A stretch of 64,000 bases of DNA, from contig JBBQCS010000002.1 of NCBI GenBank assembly GCA_038318895.1, positions 1-64,000 of the forward strand. Direction: 5' to 3'. A model generated the notes under the pieces. It searched no databases, was not told where the DNA came from, and saw only the letters and a program-made list of their open reading frames with translations. Positions 17,823-28,244 of this stretch are shown piece after piece. The DNA is from UBA11222 sp030652895 (lineage in GTDB: Bacteria; Pseudomonadota; Alphaproteobacteria; UBA11222). The stretch's first letter is position 1; each line of letters begins with the position of its first letter. The translations under genes and the position numbers were made by a program.

Positions 17823-19118
17823 CTACTCCGCCGCTATCTTGCCGGTGCGTTTGACCCGGTTATTTAAAATCCGTTCTTCCAGCACTGGGCGGAAATGCCG
17901 GATCAGGCCCTGGATCGGCCACGCCGCCGCATCCCCCAGGGCGCAGATCGTGTGCCCTTCAATCCGTGTGCTGACATCCAGCAGCATATCGATTTCCGAA
18001 ACGTCGGCGTCCCCGGTCACCATGCGTTCCATCACCCGCCACATCCAGCCGGTGCCTTCGCGGCACGGCGTGCACTGACCGCAGCTTTCATGTTTGTAAA
18101 ACGCCGACAGCCGGGCGATCGCCTTGATCAGGTCGGTCGATTTGTCCATGACAATCACCGCCGCAGTGCCAAGGCCGGAGCGTACTTCCTTCAGCGCATC
18201 GAAATCCATCAGCACCGTATCGCAGATTGATTTTGGAATCATCGGCACGCTGGCACCGCCGGGAATGACGGCCAGCAGATTATCCCAGCCGCCGCGCACC
18301 CCGCCCGCATGCTTCTCGATCAGTTCGCGCATCGGAATGCTCATGGCTTCTTCCACATTGCACGGGTTATTCACATGCCCGGAAATGCTATAAACCTTGG
18401 TGCCGGAATTATTGGGGCGTCCGAACCCCATGAACCATGCCGCACCGCGCCGCAAAATCGTGGGCGCAACCGCTATGCTTTCCACATTGTTGACAGTGGT
18501 CGGGCATCCATACAACCCCATATTGGCCGGGAATGGCGGCTTCAGGCGCGGCTGGCCTTTTTTGCCTTCCAGGCTTTCCAGCAATGCGGTTTCTTCGCCG
18601 CAAATATAGGCCCCCGCGCCATGATGTACATAAACATCAAATTTCCATCCCGCCCCCGAGGCGTTGTCCCCCAGCAGACCGCTTTCATAGGCCTGATCGA
18701 CGGCAGCCTGCAGACGCTTGCGCTCCAGGATAAACTCGCCGCGCACATAAATATACGCCGCATGCGCGCCCATGGCGAAGCCCGCCACCAGACAGCCTTC
18801 GACCAGCTTGTGCGGATCGTTGCGCAGGATTTCACGGTCCTTGCAAGTGCCCGGTTCGGACTCATCGGCATTGACCACCAGATAGTGCGGCCGGCCATCA
18901 TTCGTCTTGGGCATGAACGACCATTTGAGGCCGGTTGAAAAGCCCGCCCCGCCCCGCCCGCGCAGGCCCGAAGCCTTTACCTCGTCCACGATCCAGTCGC
19001 GGCCCTTGTCCAGCAGCGCCTTCGTATTGTCCCAGTCACCCCGGCGGCGCGCGCCATCCAGACCCCAATCGTCGAAACCATAGAGATTGGTGAAGATGCG
19101 ATCTTTATCCTGCAACAT
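17823..19118 (-). CDS. nuoF: NADH-quinone oxidoreductase subunit F (NADH/FMN-binding)
   Basis: A 431-residue subunit that binds NADH, FMN and the N3 [4Fe-4S] cluster. The glycine-rich nucleotide loop GRGGAGF is at residues 54-60 and the FMN site NADESEPGTCKDRE follows. The cluster ligands are Cys346, 349 and 352 (SCGQCTPCREG) and Cys392 (HTICALGD). It starts at ATG 19118 with a one-base overlap of the nuoE stop (TAATG). Length and motifs are standard for alphaproteobacteria and mitochondria (NDUFV1). Confidence 0.97.
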   Translation of the reverse strand: MLQDKDRIFTNLYGFDDWGLDGARRRGDWDNTKALLDKGRDWIVDEVKASGLRGRGGAGFSTGLKWSFMPKTNDGRPHYLVVNADESEPGTCKDREILRNDPHKLVEGCLVAGFAMGAHAAYIYVRGEFILERKRLQAAVDQAYESGLLGDNASGAGWKFDVYVHHGAGAYICGEETALLESLEGKKGQPRLKPPFPANMGLYGCPTTVNNVESIAVAPTILRRGAAWFMGFGRPNNSGTKVYSISGHVNNPCNVEEAMSIPMRELIEKHAGGVRGGWDNLLAVIPGGASVPMIPKSICDTVLMDFDALKEVRSGLGTAAVIVMDKSTDLIKAIARLSAFYKHESCGQCTPCREGTGWMWRVMERMVTGDADVSEIDMLLDVSTRIEGHTICALGDAAAWPIQGLIRHFRPVLEERILNNRVKRTGKIAAE

Positions 19119-19732
19119 TAACGGTCTCCCCCGGAAACACCTGTCAGGGTCGTACGTCCACCCTCGGGTTCAGAACTGCGGCGGCCGGTCTGCGACCCGA
19201 TTTGGGGTTGTTCCCCGCGCGCCAACGCATCCAGCAGCGCTTCGGTTTTCGCCGCATCCAGGTCTTCGTAATAATCGTCATTTACCTGTATAACCGGCGC
19301 ATTCGCGCACGCGCCCAGACATTCGACTTCCATCCAGGAAAACAGTCCGTCCTTGGTAGTCTGCCCGGGTGCAACCCCTAATTTGGCTTTGACAATACCG
19401 GTAACGTCATCGGAACCGCGCAGCCAGCACGGCGTCGTCTTGCAGACCTGCAGCAGATATTTTCCGCGCGGCGCAAGATTGAACATCGTGTAAAAGGTGG
19501 CGACTTCCAGTACCCGGATATAGGGCATACCCAGCATATCGCCGATCGTGCGGATCATCGGTTCCGTCACCCAGCCGCCGTTCTGTTCCTGACCACGCCA
19601 CAGCAGCGCGATCACCGCGCTGGCCTGACGGCCGTCAGGATATTTTTTGATTTCTTCTGCGCACCAGTCGAGATTTTCTGGCGTAAACGCGAACGATGCG
19701 GGCTGATCCGCACAAAGCCGCCGCACACTCAC
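19118..19732 (-). CDS. nuoE: NADH-quinone oxidoreductase subunit E
   Basis: A 204-residue thioredoxin-fold [2Fe-2S] subunit (cluster N1a) with ligands Cys97, Cys102, Cys138 and Cys142 (CKTTPC ... ECLGAC). It pairs with NuoF. Translation begins at a GTG at 19732 that overlaps the nuoD stop as GTGA, and its own stop overlaps nuoF. The last 30 residues (RSSEPEGGRTTLTGVSGGDR) are a polar tail seen in alphaproteobacterial NuoE. Confidence 0.96.
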   Translation of the reverse strand: MSVRRLCADQPASFAFTPENLDWCAEEIKKYPDGRQASAVIALLWRGQEQNGGWVTEPMIRTIGDMLGMPYIRVLEVATFYTMFNLAPRGKYLLQVCKTTPCWLRGSDDVTGIVKAKLGVAPGQTTKDGLFSWMEVECLGACANAPVIQVNDDYYEDLDAAKTEALLDALARGEQPQIGSQTGRRSSEPEGGRTTLTGVSGGDR

Positions 19733-20916
19733 CGGTCCACCTCCCCAAACACAATATCAAGCGAACCGAGAATCGCCGATGCGTCCGCCAGCATATGGCC
19801 CGTGCACATATAATCCATGGCCTGCAGATGCGCAAAACCCGGTGCGCGCAACTTGCAGCGATAGGGTTTGTTGCTGCCATCCGAAATCAGATACACGCCG
19901 AATTCGCCCTTGGGCGCCTCAACGGCCGCGTAAATTTCGCCCGCCGGAACATGATACCCTTCCGTGTACAGCTTGAAGTGATGAATGAGCGCTTCCATCG
20001 AGCGTTTCATTTCTCCGCGCTTGGGGGGCGTCACTTTGCCGTCATTCACCGACACCGGACCTTCGGGCATTTTTTTTATACACTGCATCATGATGTTCGT
20101 GCTCTGACGCATTTCCTCAACCCGGCACAGATAGCGGTCGTAACAGTCACCGTTCTTGCCCACGGGAATCTGGAATTCCAGATCGTTGTAGCATTCATAG
20201 GGCTGGGCGCGCCGCAAATCCCACGCCGCGCCGCTGCCGCGCAGCATGACGCCCGTAAAACCCCAATCCAGCGCGTCCTGAAGACTGACCACGCCTATAT
20301 TGACGTTACGCTGCTTGAAAATACGGTTGTCCGTGAGCAATCCTTCGATATCGTCCAGCACCTTCGGGAACTGTTCGCAGAACGCATAAATATCTTCCGC
20401 CAGGCCCGCAGGCATATCCTGATGCACGCCGCCGGGCCGGAAATAGGCTGCATGCATGCGCGAGCCCGAAACCCGTTCATAAAAAATCATCAGCTTTTCG
20501 CGCTCTTCAAACCCCCACAATGGCGGGGTCAGCGCGCCCACATCCATCGCCTGCGTCGTAACATTCAGCAGGTGATTGAGCAGACGGCCAATTTCACAGA
20601 ACAGCACGCGGATATATTGCGCGCGGATAGGAATCTCCAGTCCCACCAGGCGCTCCACCGCCAGGGCAAAAGCATGTTCCTGGTTCATCGGCGCGACATA
20701 GTCCAGCCGGTCAAAATACGGCACCGCCTGCAGATAGGTCTTGTGTTCGATCAGCTTTTCGGTGCCGCGATGCAGCAGGCCGATATGCGGATCAACCCGG
20801 GTGACAATCTCGCCATCCATTTCCAGAATCATGCGCAGCACACCGTGCGCCGCGGGATGCTGCGGGCCGAAATTCAGATGAAATTTGCGATTGTCCGGAT
20901 CGAATGCTTCAGTCAC
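19729..20916 (-). CDS. nuoD: NADH-quinone oxidoreductase subunit D (49-kDa)
   Basis: A 395-residue quinone-site subunit related to hydrogenase large subunits. Typical segments are FGPQHPAAHGVLRMILEMDGE near the start (FGPQHPAAHGVLR), HIGLLHRGTEKLIE and RPGGVHQDMP, and the C-terminal DIVFGEVDR ending in the conserved Arg. The conserved His and Tyr of the quinone pocket lie in the HPAAHG and TYLQAVPYFDRLDYV regions. It starts at a GTG at 20916, 3 bases after the nuoC stop. NuoC and NuoD are separate proteins here, unlike the fused E. coli NuoCD. Confidence 0.97.
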   Translation of the reverse strand: MTEAFDPDNRKFHLNFGPQHPAAHGVLRMILEMDGEIVTRVDPHIGLLHRGTEKLIEHKTYLQAVPYFDRLDYVAPMNQEHAFALAVERLVGLEIPIRAQYIRVLFCEIGRLLNHLLNVTTQAMDVGALTPPLWGFEEREKLMIFYERVSGSRMHAAYFRPGGVHQDMPAGLAEDIYAFCEQFPKVLDDIEGLLTDNRIFKQRNVNIGVVSLQDALDWGFTGVMLRGSGAAWDLRRAQPYECYNDLEFQIPVGKNGDCYDRYLCRVEEMRQSTNIMMQCIKKMPEGPVSVNDGKVTPPKRGEMKRSMEALIHHFKLYTEGYHVPAGEIYAAVEAPKGEFGVYLISDGSNKPYRCKLRAPGFAHLQAMDYMCTGHMLADASAILGSLDIVFGEVDR

Positions 20917-20919
20917 GGT

Positions 20920-21546
20920 CTAGCGCCTGTCTTTGGTGACAATAGGTGTGGCCTTTTCGTCGCCCGGCAACGGATATTCCGCGCCTTCCCAGGGGCTGAG
21001 AAAATCAAACGAGCGAAACTCCTGGGTCAGCTGCACAGGTTCGTTTACGACACGTTTGCGTTCATCGTCATAGCGCACCTGAACAAATCCGGTAAGCGGA
21101 AAATCCTTGCGCAGCGGGTGCCCCTCAAACCCGTAATCGGTGAGTAACCGCCGCAGATCCGGATGGTCCGAGAAGGCGATGCCAAACATGTCAAACACTT
21201 CGCGCTCATACCAGTTCGCACAGGGGAACAGGCTGACCGCGCTGGGCGCGGCGACATCTTCGCCTATGGGCATCTTTACGCGGACGCGCTGATTCTGATG
21301 TACACTGAGCATATGATAGATCAGCTCAAACCGTTCCCCACGTCCGGGATAATCGGCGGCGGTAATGTCAATCAGCTGACTGAACCGGCAGTTGGGATCT
21401 TTGCGCAAATAGCCAAGCACAGCGAGCAGATGGCTGACGTGGATGCGCACGGTAAGTTCGCCATGCGCAATCGTGACAGCGGTTACCGCCTGCGGCAACG
21501 CGTCCTCGATTTGCTCCCCTAACTCACGAAGTACTGTTACGTCCAT
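20920..21546 (-). CDS. nuoC: NADH-quinone oxidoreductase subunit C (30-kDa)
   Basis: About 208 residues; a peripheral-arm subunit without cofactors. The family signature is in the second half: CANWYEREVFDMFGIAFSDHPDLRRLLTDYGFEGHPLRKDFPL (for example YEREVFDMFGI and RRLLTDYGFEGHPLRKDFP). The frame is open to 21594, but ATG 21546 with GAGAG just upstream gives the expected N terminus (MDVTVLREL). An 82-base gap separates it from nuoB. Confidence 0.95.
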   Translation of the reverse strand: MDVTVLRELGEQIEDALPQAVTAVTIAHGELTVRIHVSHLLAVLGYLRKDPNCRFSQLIDITAADYPGRGERFELIYHMLSVHQNQRVRVKMPIGEDVAAPSAVSLFPCANWYEREVFDMFGIAFSDHPDLRRLLTDYGFEGHPLRKDFPLTGFVQVRYDDERKRVVNEPVQLTQEFRSFDFLSPWEGAEYPLPGDEKATPIVTKDRR

Positions 21547-21628
21547 ACTCTCGGCCTGACCTGTTACTGACCCGCAGCCTATACCGGCCCGCACCGGAAT
21601 AAGCCAGCGGTTGACCCCTGGTTATCTG

Positions 21629-22150
21629 CTAGCGGGCGATTGTTCCTTCGCGGCGGATTTTGCGTTGCAGTTGCAGAATGCCATACATCAGCGCCTCGGC
21701 GCTCGGCGGGCACCCCGGCACATAAATATCCACCGGCACAATGCGGTCACACCCGCGCACCACCGAATAGGAATAATGATAGTACCCGCCGCCATTGGCG
21801 CAACTGCCCATGGAAATCACATAGCGCGGCTCCGGCATCTGGTCATAGACCTTGCGCAGCGCGGGCGCCATCTTGTTGGTAAGCGTGCCGGCGACGATCA
21901 TCACGTCGGACTGGCGCGGACTGGCGCGCGGTGCAAAACCGAACCGCTCCATATCATAGCGCGGCATGGCGGCCTGCATCATCTCGACGCCGCAACAGGC
22001 CAGGCCAAATGTCATCCACATCAGCGAACCGGTGCGCGCCCAGGTGATCACATCGTCCAGCGACGTCAGTATATAGCCTTTATCTGAAAGCTCATCCGAC
22101 AGCGCGCCAAAGGCGCCGTTCGCGTCAACCTGGCCCGGCGTCACTCCCAT
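21629..22150 (-). CDS. nuoB: NADH-quinone oxidoreductase subunit B (PSST)
   Basis: About 173 residues with the ligands of terminal cluster N2: the tandem Cys52-Cys53 (FGLACCGVEMM), Cys117 (MGSCANGGG) and Cys147 (YVPGCPPSAEA). It hands electrons to quinone. The start is uncertain: ATG 22150 has AAGG nine bases upstream and overlaps the nuoA stop by ten bases; ATG 22171 and a GTG at 22144 in a GTGA overlap are alternatives. Motifs and length are otherwise standard. Confidence 0.95.
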   Translation of the reverse strand: MGVTPGQVDANGAFGALSDELSDKGYILTSLDDVITWARTGSLMWMTFGLACCGVEMMQAAMPRYDMERFGFAPRASPRQSDVMIVAGTLTNKMAPALRKVYDQMPEPRYVISMGSCANGGGYYHYSYSVVRGCDRIVPVDIYVPGCPPSAEALMYGILQLQRKIRREGTIAR

Positions 22151-22506
22151 TCCAGCGCACCTTTCTTCCACTCATAGGCAAAACCAATGGTCAGAACTCC
22201 CAGAAACACCATCATCGACCAGAAACCATAAACGCCCACATCCCCCAGCGATATCGCCCACGGAAACAAAAAGGCAACCTCAAGGTCGAATATAATGAAC
22301 AGGATCGCCACCAGATAAAACCGCACATCGAACTGCATACGCGAATCGTCAAACGCCGGAAAGCCGCATTCATAGGCCGACAGCTTTTCCGGATCGGGCC
22401 GGTTTTCGGCCAGCACAAAAGCCACCAGTATCAGCGCCACCGCCATGACGACGGCAATCCCTGCAAAGATCAGGATTGGCAGATATTCCAACAATAATTC
22501 CGGCAT
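22141..22506 (-). CDS. nuoA: NADH-quinone oxidoreductase subunit A
   Basis: A 121-residue membrane subunit with three helices and the conserved YECGFPAFDDSRMQFDVRFYL region (seen as AYECGFPAFDDSRM), whose Cys-containing loop lies near the quinone site. It is the first gene of the 14-gene operon, which runs nuoA-B-C-D-E-F-G-H-I-J-K-L-M-N without foreign insertions. A promoter-like sequence lies about 90 bases upstream. Confidence 0.96.
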   Translation of the reverse strand: MPELLLEYLPILIFAGIAVVMAVALILVAFVLAENRPDPEKLSAYECGFPAFDDSRMQFDVRFYLVAILFIIFDLEVAFLFPWAISLGDVGVYGFWSMMVFLGVLTIGFAYEWKKGALEWE

Positions 22507-22595
22507 GAACCCCGCCCTGATTAGGCATTTATCACTGCGCCGCCTGTTTTCCCACCGGCAACTCCAACCAGAATCACCTTTGCAGCGTTGCGCGC

Positions 22596-22624
22596 ACTAT
22601 AATCGCCGGGCCTTGTAATGGAAA
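22596..22624 (-). promoter_or_regulatory. Candidate sigma-70 promoter of the nuo operon with nearby GANTC site
   Basis: On the minus strand TTTCCA (22619-22624) and TATAGT (22596-22601) are separated by 17 bases, a fair match to -35 and -10 hexamers. A GANTC site (CcrM methylation sequence) follows at 22571-22575. It lies about 90 bases upstream of nuoA. Not experimentally supported. Confidence 0.45.
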
Positions 22625-23002
22625 GCGCCTAACAAAGAAATTTTTCTCGGGGCAGGCACAATGCTGCCTCCTTGCGACGGATCGAATCTGCTACCCACCC
22701 CTCTATAACAGGATGATTTTAGGTTGAAGCATATTCACACTCACATTATCATGTGTCCGGCTTATCCGGGGTATCCAGAGGCCGCACGGACAGGCCGATG
22801 ATTTAGGATGGATTGCCTAGATAAGGGCACTGAATGCGAGAGCGGGTCGGCGCCTGCGCCGCGGGGTGCGCCTCCATCTAACTATATGGTTAATAACCGA
22901 AAAATGTCACAAAAGGTTATAAAAGGTCGAATTTTTGATGATTTTTTTATAGACCTCCATTTAGTCTGATGATATAGTTATAAGTGCCTGTAAAAGGACT
23001 GG

Positions 23003-23038
23003 CTGATCTTCGTCGCAAAGACAGACGCCAAAGGTCAG
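23003..23038 (+). other. Two-step stem-loop in the leader of the PEP-CTERM-like gene
   Basis: CTGATC (23003-23008) pairs with GGTCAG (23033-23038), and inside it CGTC (23011-23014) pairs with GACG (23024-23027), leaving a GCAAAGACA loop. The structure sits about 130 bases upstream of the start codon. It resembles no riboswitch I can name; a c-di-GMP (GEMM) aptamer was considered because of the GCAAAG loop but the rest does not fit. Confidence 0.4.
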
Positions 23039-23169
23039 AAGAGTAATAAAAAGCTAATAATGGTTGGGTTCGGTTGGCTGCTGGAGTTTAGCGGCAAAAA
23101 TGTGAGTGTAAACAGTATCTTCCGGGTTAACGGTTGTTTCGGAAAAGAATTTTATAAGGATAAACCATA

Positions 23170-24045
23170 ATGACACTCAACAGGATTTCGGCGATGGCGG
23201 GCGCGGCCGCGTTTGCCCTGACGACGACGACTAGCGCAATGGCTATTCCGAATTTGCAACTTTTTATTGAGGGCGCGGATTACGAGACGGCCGCAGAAAA
23301 CCCGGGTGACCCCGAGACCTGGGCGAAACTCGGCACGACCTCTTTCCGTCTGTGGGTGGTAGCCGGTACCAGCGCCACCTATCGGCTCCGGGACGTTAAG
23401 TTTGTCGCCAGCTATGCCGACGGCCTGACCCCAACCCTCGCGTTTACGCCCGCCACGACAAGCGGCGCGGGCGGATTTACCGACCCGTCAACGCCTGGCG
23501 CCGTAGGCGGGCCGTCTCCTTCACCGTTCACAGATTTTGATACCGACGCTGAGAACTGGTCAACTTCGAACAGTGGCCCGATGGGTGCGCACAGCATGCT
23601 CACTACAGGCCGCACGGCGATGGAGTGGAATTTAGGTATGTTCGATCTCACCGACTCACCGATCGCTGATTTCCAGCCGTCGGTTCCAGTCGAGGCGTCC
23701 GATAACTGGCTTCCATCAATCACAACACAGATGGGCCAGATCAATGTCTATGATGTTCTGGTCGGCGGTCTACTACCAGGCCAACAGGTGCATTTCGACG
23801 TTTACGGCCGGGTTCAGGAATATACGTGTGTATCGAATTGCAGGGGCGCTCCGAGTGGTCGCGTTTCTGGGTGGCAGGACGCCTTCCATGGTCCGAACGC
23901 CGTTTATGATAACGCTCCCTTCTCTCATGACGCGCGGTGGCAGCAGATAGCTGCACTCGACGTCCCCACCCCTGGCACGGCGGCGCTGCTGCTCGGCGGC
24001 CTTGGTGGACTGGGCTTATTCTCACGCCGCCGCAAAGCAGCTTAA
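23170..24045 (+). CDS. Exported protein with PEP-CTERM-like sorting signal
   Basis: A 291-residue protein with an N-terminal signal peptide (about residues 1-25, ending near SAMA) and a C-terminal tripartite signal: VPTPGT, a hydrophobic stretch AALLLGGLGGLGLF, then SRRRKAA. This is the PEP-CTERM layout recognised by exosortase (EpsH/XrtA-like) systems, with Thr in place of the usual Glu (VPEPG). The middle has no domain I recognise; it is rich in Thr, Ser, Pro and Asp and has only two Cys close together (YTCVSNC). AAGGA lies 9 bases before the ATG. No exosortase or exopolysaccharide genes are in the window. It is monocistronic and ends in a strong terminator. Confidence 0.8.
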   Translation: MTLNRISAMAGAAAFALTTTTSAMAIPNLQLFIEGADYETAAENPGDPETWAKLGTTSFRLWVVAGTSATYRLRDVKFVASYADGLTPTLAFTPATTSGAGGFTDPSTPGAVGGPSPSPFTDFDTDAENWSTSNSGPMGAHSMLTTGRTAMEWNLGMFDLTDSPIADFQPSVPVEASDNWLPSITTQMGQINVYDVLVGGLLPGQQVHFDVYGRVQEYTCVSNCRGAPSGRVSGWQDAFHGPNAVYDNAPFSHDARWQQIAALDVPTPGTAALLLGGLGGLGLFSRRRKAA

Positions 24046-24080
24046 TTGCCCTGAGATCTACTTGCAAAGTATCCAATAAA

Positions 24081-24108
24081 AATACCCCGGTTCGCCGGGG
24101 TATTTTTT
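24081..24108 (+). terminator. Rho-independent terminator with UUCG loop
   Basis: A perfect ten-base stem AATACCCCGG (24081-24090) and CCGGGGTATT (24095-24104) closes a TTCG tetraloop and runs into a T-tract (24103-24109). It lies 36 bases after the stop of the PEP-CTERM-like gene. Confidence 0.93.
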
Positions 24109-24216
24109 TGGCCCGTGCCAATTCACGCCGGTGCGGCCTCTCGCGCCCTCTTCGCACTGGAATTTCCGCATTACCTGCTATACTCAATGCCTTAATGAAT
24201 GCATGAGGAACACAAA

Positions 24217-26079
<1,863 letters not shown>

Positions 26080-26101
26080 CCAGCCGTTAGGGAAGCAAAT
26101 A

Positions 26102-27208
26102 ATGAAATTCGTTGGGAGAATATTCCGCAGCGTCCTGATTATCACCGCACTGCTCGTTCTTACTGGTGGCCTGGCGCTTTATTACATACCCGCGGTGCAA
26201 GACATGGTGATCTCTCGCACCATCAATCACACTCTTACCGCCTCGCATGATGAATTGCTGGCGGACGACGCCCTGCGCGTCGCGGTTTGCGGCAGCGGGT
26301 CACCGCTGGCGAATTCAGAACGCCGTCCGGCCTGCAATCTGGTTTTTGCGGCGGGTAAAATTTTTGTCGTCGACGCGGGAGCGGGATCATTTGCCCGGGT
26401 GGCGCAATGGCGATTGCCGCTGGATCGCATGGAAGCCGTATTCATCACCCATTTTCATTCCGATCATATCGCTGATCTGCCGGAAGCGCGGTTGCAAAGC
26501 TGGGTGAGCCAGCGCCCCGCGCCGCTTGCGGTGTATGGCGGGCCGGGCATTGAACGCGTCGTGGCGGGTTTTTCCGAGGCCTTTGCGCTGGATGATTTTT
26601 ACCGTATCGCGCATCATGGCGCGGACTTTCTCAAGCCCGAGATCGCCCCCATGTGGCCCCACGAAATCGCCAATGCCGATGGTACGCCCCTAACCGGGAT
26701 CCAGGGCAAGGTGGTTTTCGAAAAAGACGGCCTGACTGTCACCGCATTTGCAGTCGATCATGCCCCGGTTGTTCCCGCCTACGGCTACCGCTTTGACTAT
26801 AAAGGCCGTTCGGTAGTTTTTTCCGGAGATACGCACAAGACCCCCGGTCTGGCGCTCCACGCCAAAGGCGCCGATGTCCTGTTGCATGAAGCCATGGATA
26901 AAAAAATTGTCGCCCTGACCTATGCCGCCGCTGCGCGCGCGCAAAAGCCCATTATCCAGAAAATCATGGCCGATATTCCGGATTATCACGCATCGCCGCA
27001 AGACGCCGCAGAAACCGCAAAAGAAGCGGGTGTTGCGCATCTGGTGCTGACGCATTTAATCCCGCCCCTTCCGGACTGGTTTGGACGCCGGATATTTTTA
27101 CGCGGCACGGATGTAGCCGGCGTCAAAACACGCATTGCCTTTGACGGCATGCTGATCGAACTTCCTGCAGAATCCAAGGTGGTAAAATTTGGCGATCTGG
27201 GCCATTAA
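26102..27208 (+). CDS. Membrane-anchored metallo-beta-lactamase-fold hydrolase
   Basis: A 368-residue protein with an N-terminal signal anchor (about residues 9-30), so the catalytic domain is probably periplasmic. The zinc motif HFHSDH is at residues 117-122, with later ligands in FAVDHAPVVPAYGYRF and FSGDTHK and a C-terminal HLVLTHLIPP His. The layout resembles RNase Z-like or arylsulfatase-type members of the superfamily, but a periplasmic location argues against tRNA processing. It is probably co-transcribed with the ABC exporter upstream; convergent with the DUF983 gene. Substrate unknown. Confidence 0.85.
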   Translation: MKFVGRIFRSVLIITALLVLTGGLALYYIPAVQDMVISRTINHTLTASHDELLADDALRVAVCGSGSPLANSERRPACNLVFAAGKIFVVDAGAGSFARVAQWRLPLDRMEAVFITHFHSDHIADLPEARLQSWVSQRPAPLAVYGGPGIERVVAGFSEAFALDDFYRIAHHGADFLKPEIAPMWPHEIANADGTPLTGIQGKVVFEKDGLTVTAFAVDHAPVVPAYGYRFDYKGRSVVFSGDTHKTPGLALHAKGADVLLHEAMDKKIVALTYAAAARAQKPIIQKIMADIPDYHASPQDAAETAKEAGVAHLVLTHLIPPLPDWFGRRIFLRGTDVAGVKTRIAFDGMLIELPAESKVVKFGDLGH

Positions 27209-27213
27209 ACCGC

Positions 27214-27588
27214 TCAGCTGATTTCGGAGCCGGCGCTCCGGGTTTGCCAGATGGCGGCAATAAACGCGCCTTTGCTGCGTGGCAACAGCATGAGCACGAG
27301 CACCAAAGCCAGGGCTGGCCAGAACGTCATGGCCACCCATTCGGGCCAGGACGTGCGTTGCTCCACCATGAACAAAGCAGGCACTATCAGATGTCCGACA
27401 ATCAGAATTGTAAGCCATGCCGGACCATCGTCGGCGCGAATATGGCCGAATATTTCACCGCAGTTGGCGCACCGGTCCACGGGCTTCAGAAAAGCCCGGA
27501 ATAATTTTCCTGTGCCGCAATTGGGGCACCGACCCGCAAAGCCGCGAAGCGTTGCGTTTACAAAGGACAGTTTATTGCGTGACGTCAT
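27214..27588 (-). CDS. DUF983 family zinc-ribbon membrane protein
   Basis: A 124-residue protein with an N-terminal zinc-ribbon pattern (RCPNCGTGKLF ... RCANCGEIFGH) and two membrane helices (about 56-75 and 82-101). This is the DUF983 family, common in alphaproteobacteria and of unknown role. Its start overlaps the nitroreductase stop by four bases (ATGA). A short tail after the second helix ends in TRSAGSEIS. Confidence 0.85.
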   Translation of the reverse strand: MTSRNKLSFVNATLRGFAGRCPNCGTGKLFRAFLKPVDRCANCGEIFGHIRADDGPAWLTILIVGHLIVPALFMVEQRTSWPEWVAMTFWPALALVLVLMLLPRSKGAFIAAIWQTRSAGSEIS

Positions 27589-28244
27589 TGATATCCCTTA
27601 CCCCACAGGTCCTGGAAAAACAGTTCGCCGACCGGCTTGCGGCTGATCGGGCCATGGCCCTGCCCAACCGGATAGCCCAGCGGGATCATTGCGGCCGTCC
27701 CCCATTCCGCGGGAATATCCAGCAGTTTTTTCACCTCGGCCTCCTCGGCGCATAACAACGTCGTCAGTACACAGCCCAACCCTTCGGCGCGCGCAGCAAG
27801 CAGCAGGTTTTCAACCGCCGGATAAATGGAGCCACCGCCTACGACAGAAACCCTGTCCTGATCAACGTCTGTTACGGCAAGCATCGCAGGATGGAAGCAT
27901 ACGATAACCAGTACCGGCGCCTCATGCATATGGCTCGCCAGATAATTCCCGGCGGCGATTGTGCGTTCATGTTTTTCGCGCACATCCTGCGGCGCCTTGG
28001 CAAAGCCTTTCGCATAAGTGGCGGCGTACGGCGCCCAATGCGAGGTGTAAAGCTCCCCCAGACGCTTTTTGACAGCGCCGTCACGCACGGCGATCATCCG
28101 CCAGGGTTGCCGGTTACCACCATTGGGCGCCCAGGTGGCCGCCTCGAATATCCGCCGCAACACGGCTTCGGGGATTGGGTCCGGGCGCAACTTTCGCACC
28201 GCACGCAGGGTGCGCATCGCGTCGTAAAGCTTCATTTCCGTCAT
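27585..28244 (-). CDS. Nitroreductase family protein (FMN-dependent)
   Basis: A 219-residue flavin oxidoreductase. The FMN-binding N-terminal signature RAVRKLRPDPIPEAVLRRI (residues 13-31) and the WAPNGGNRQPWR motif near 54-65 are present, and the C-terminal MIPLGYPVGQGHGP segment is the conserved loop of the family. Such enzymes reduce nitro groups, quinones or enones with NAD(P)H; the physiological substrate is unknown. It is translationally coupled to the DUF983 gene. The upstream gap to ompA is divergent. Confidence 0.9.
   Translation of the reverse strand: MTEMKLYDAMRTLRAVRKLRPDPIPEAVLRRIFEAATWAPNGGNRQPWRMIAVRDGAVKKRLGELYTSHWAPYAATYAKGFAKAPQDVREKHERTIAAGNYLASHMHEAPVLVIVCFHPAMLAVTDVDQDRVSVVGGGSIYPAVENLLLAARAEGLGCVLTTLLCAEEAEVKKLLDIPAEWGTAAMIPLGYPVGQGHGPISRKPVGELFFQDLWGKGYQ

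Larger units (their letters stand above)
22507..23169. other. Intergenic region between the nuo operon and the PEP-CTERM-like gene
   Basis: This 663-base gap separates two divergent genes. The left part (to about 22630) holds the candidate nuoA promoter. The middle has no open frame of note and no clear repeat apart from a small GGTTA-A-TAACC palindrome at 22888-22898. The right part (22900-23169) is AT-rich and contains the hairpin at 23003-23038; it probably is promoter plus a long 5' leader of the gene at 23170. No tRNA or known riboswitch could be recognised by eye. Confidence 0.5.

Noticed and set aside
19696..21147. A 483-codon open frame on the plus strand opposite nuoD/nuoC
   Set aside because: Shadow of well-supported complex I genes; no recognisable domain or ribosome-binding site.
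23003..23100. Possible c-di-GMP (GEMM) riboswitch before the PEP-CTERM-like gene
   Set aside because: A GCAAAG loop is present, but the conserved flanking helices and GGGCAAACC-type elements are absent by eye; a covariance-model search would decide.
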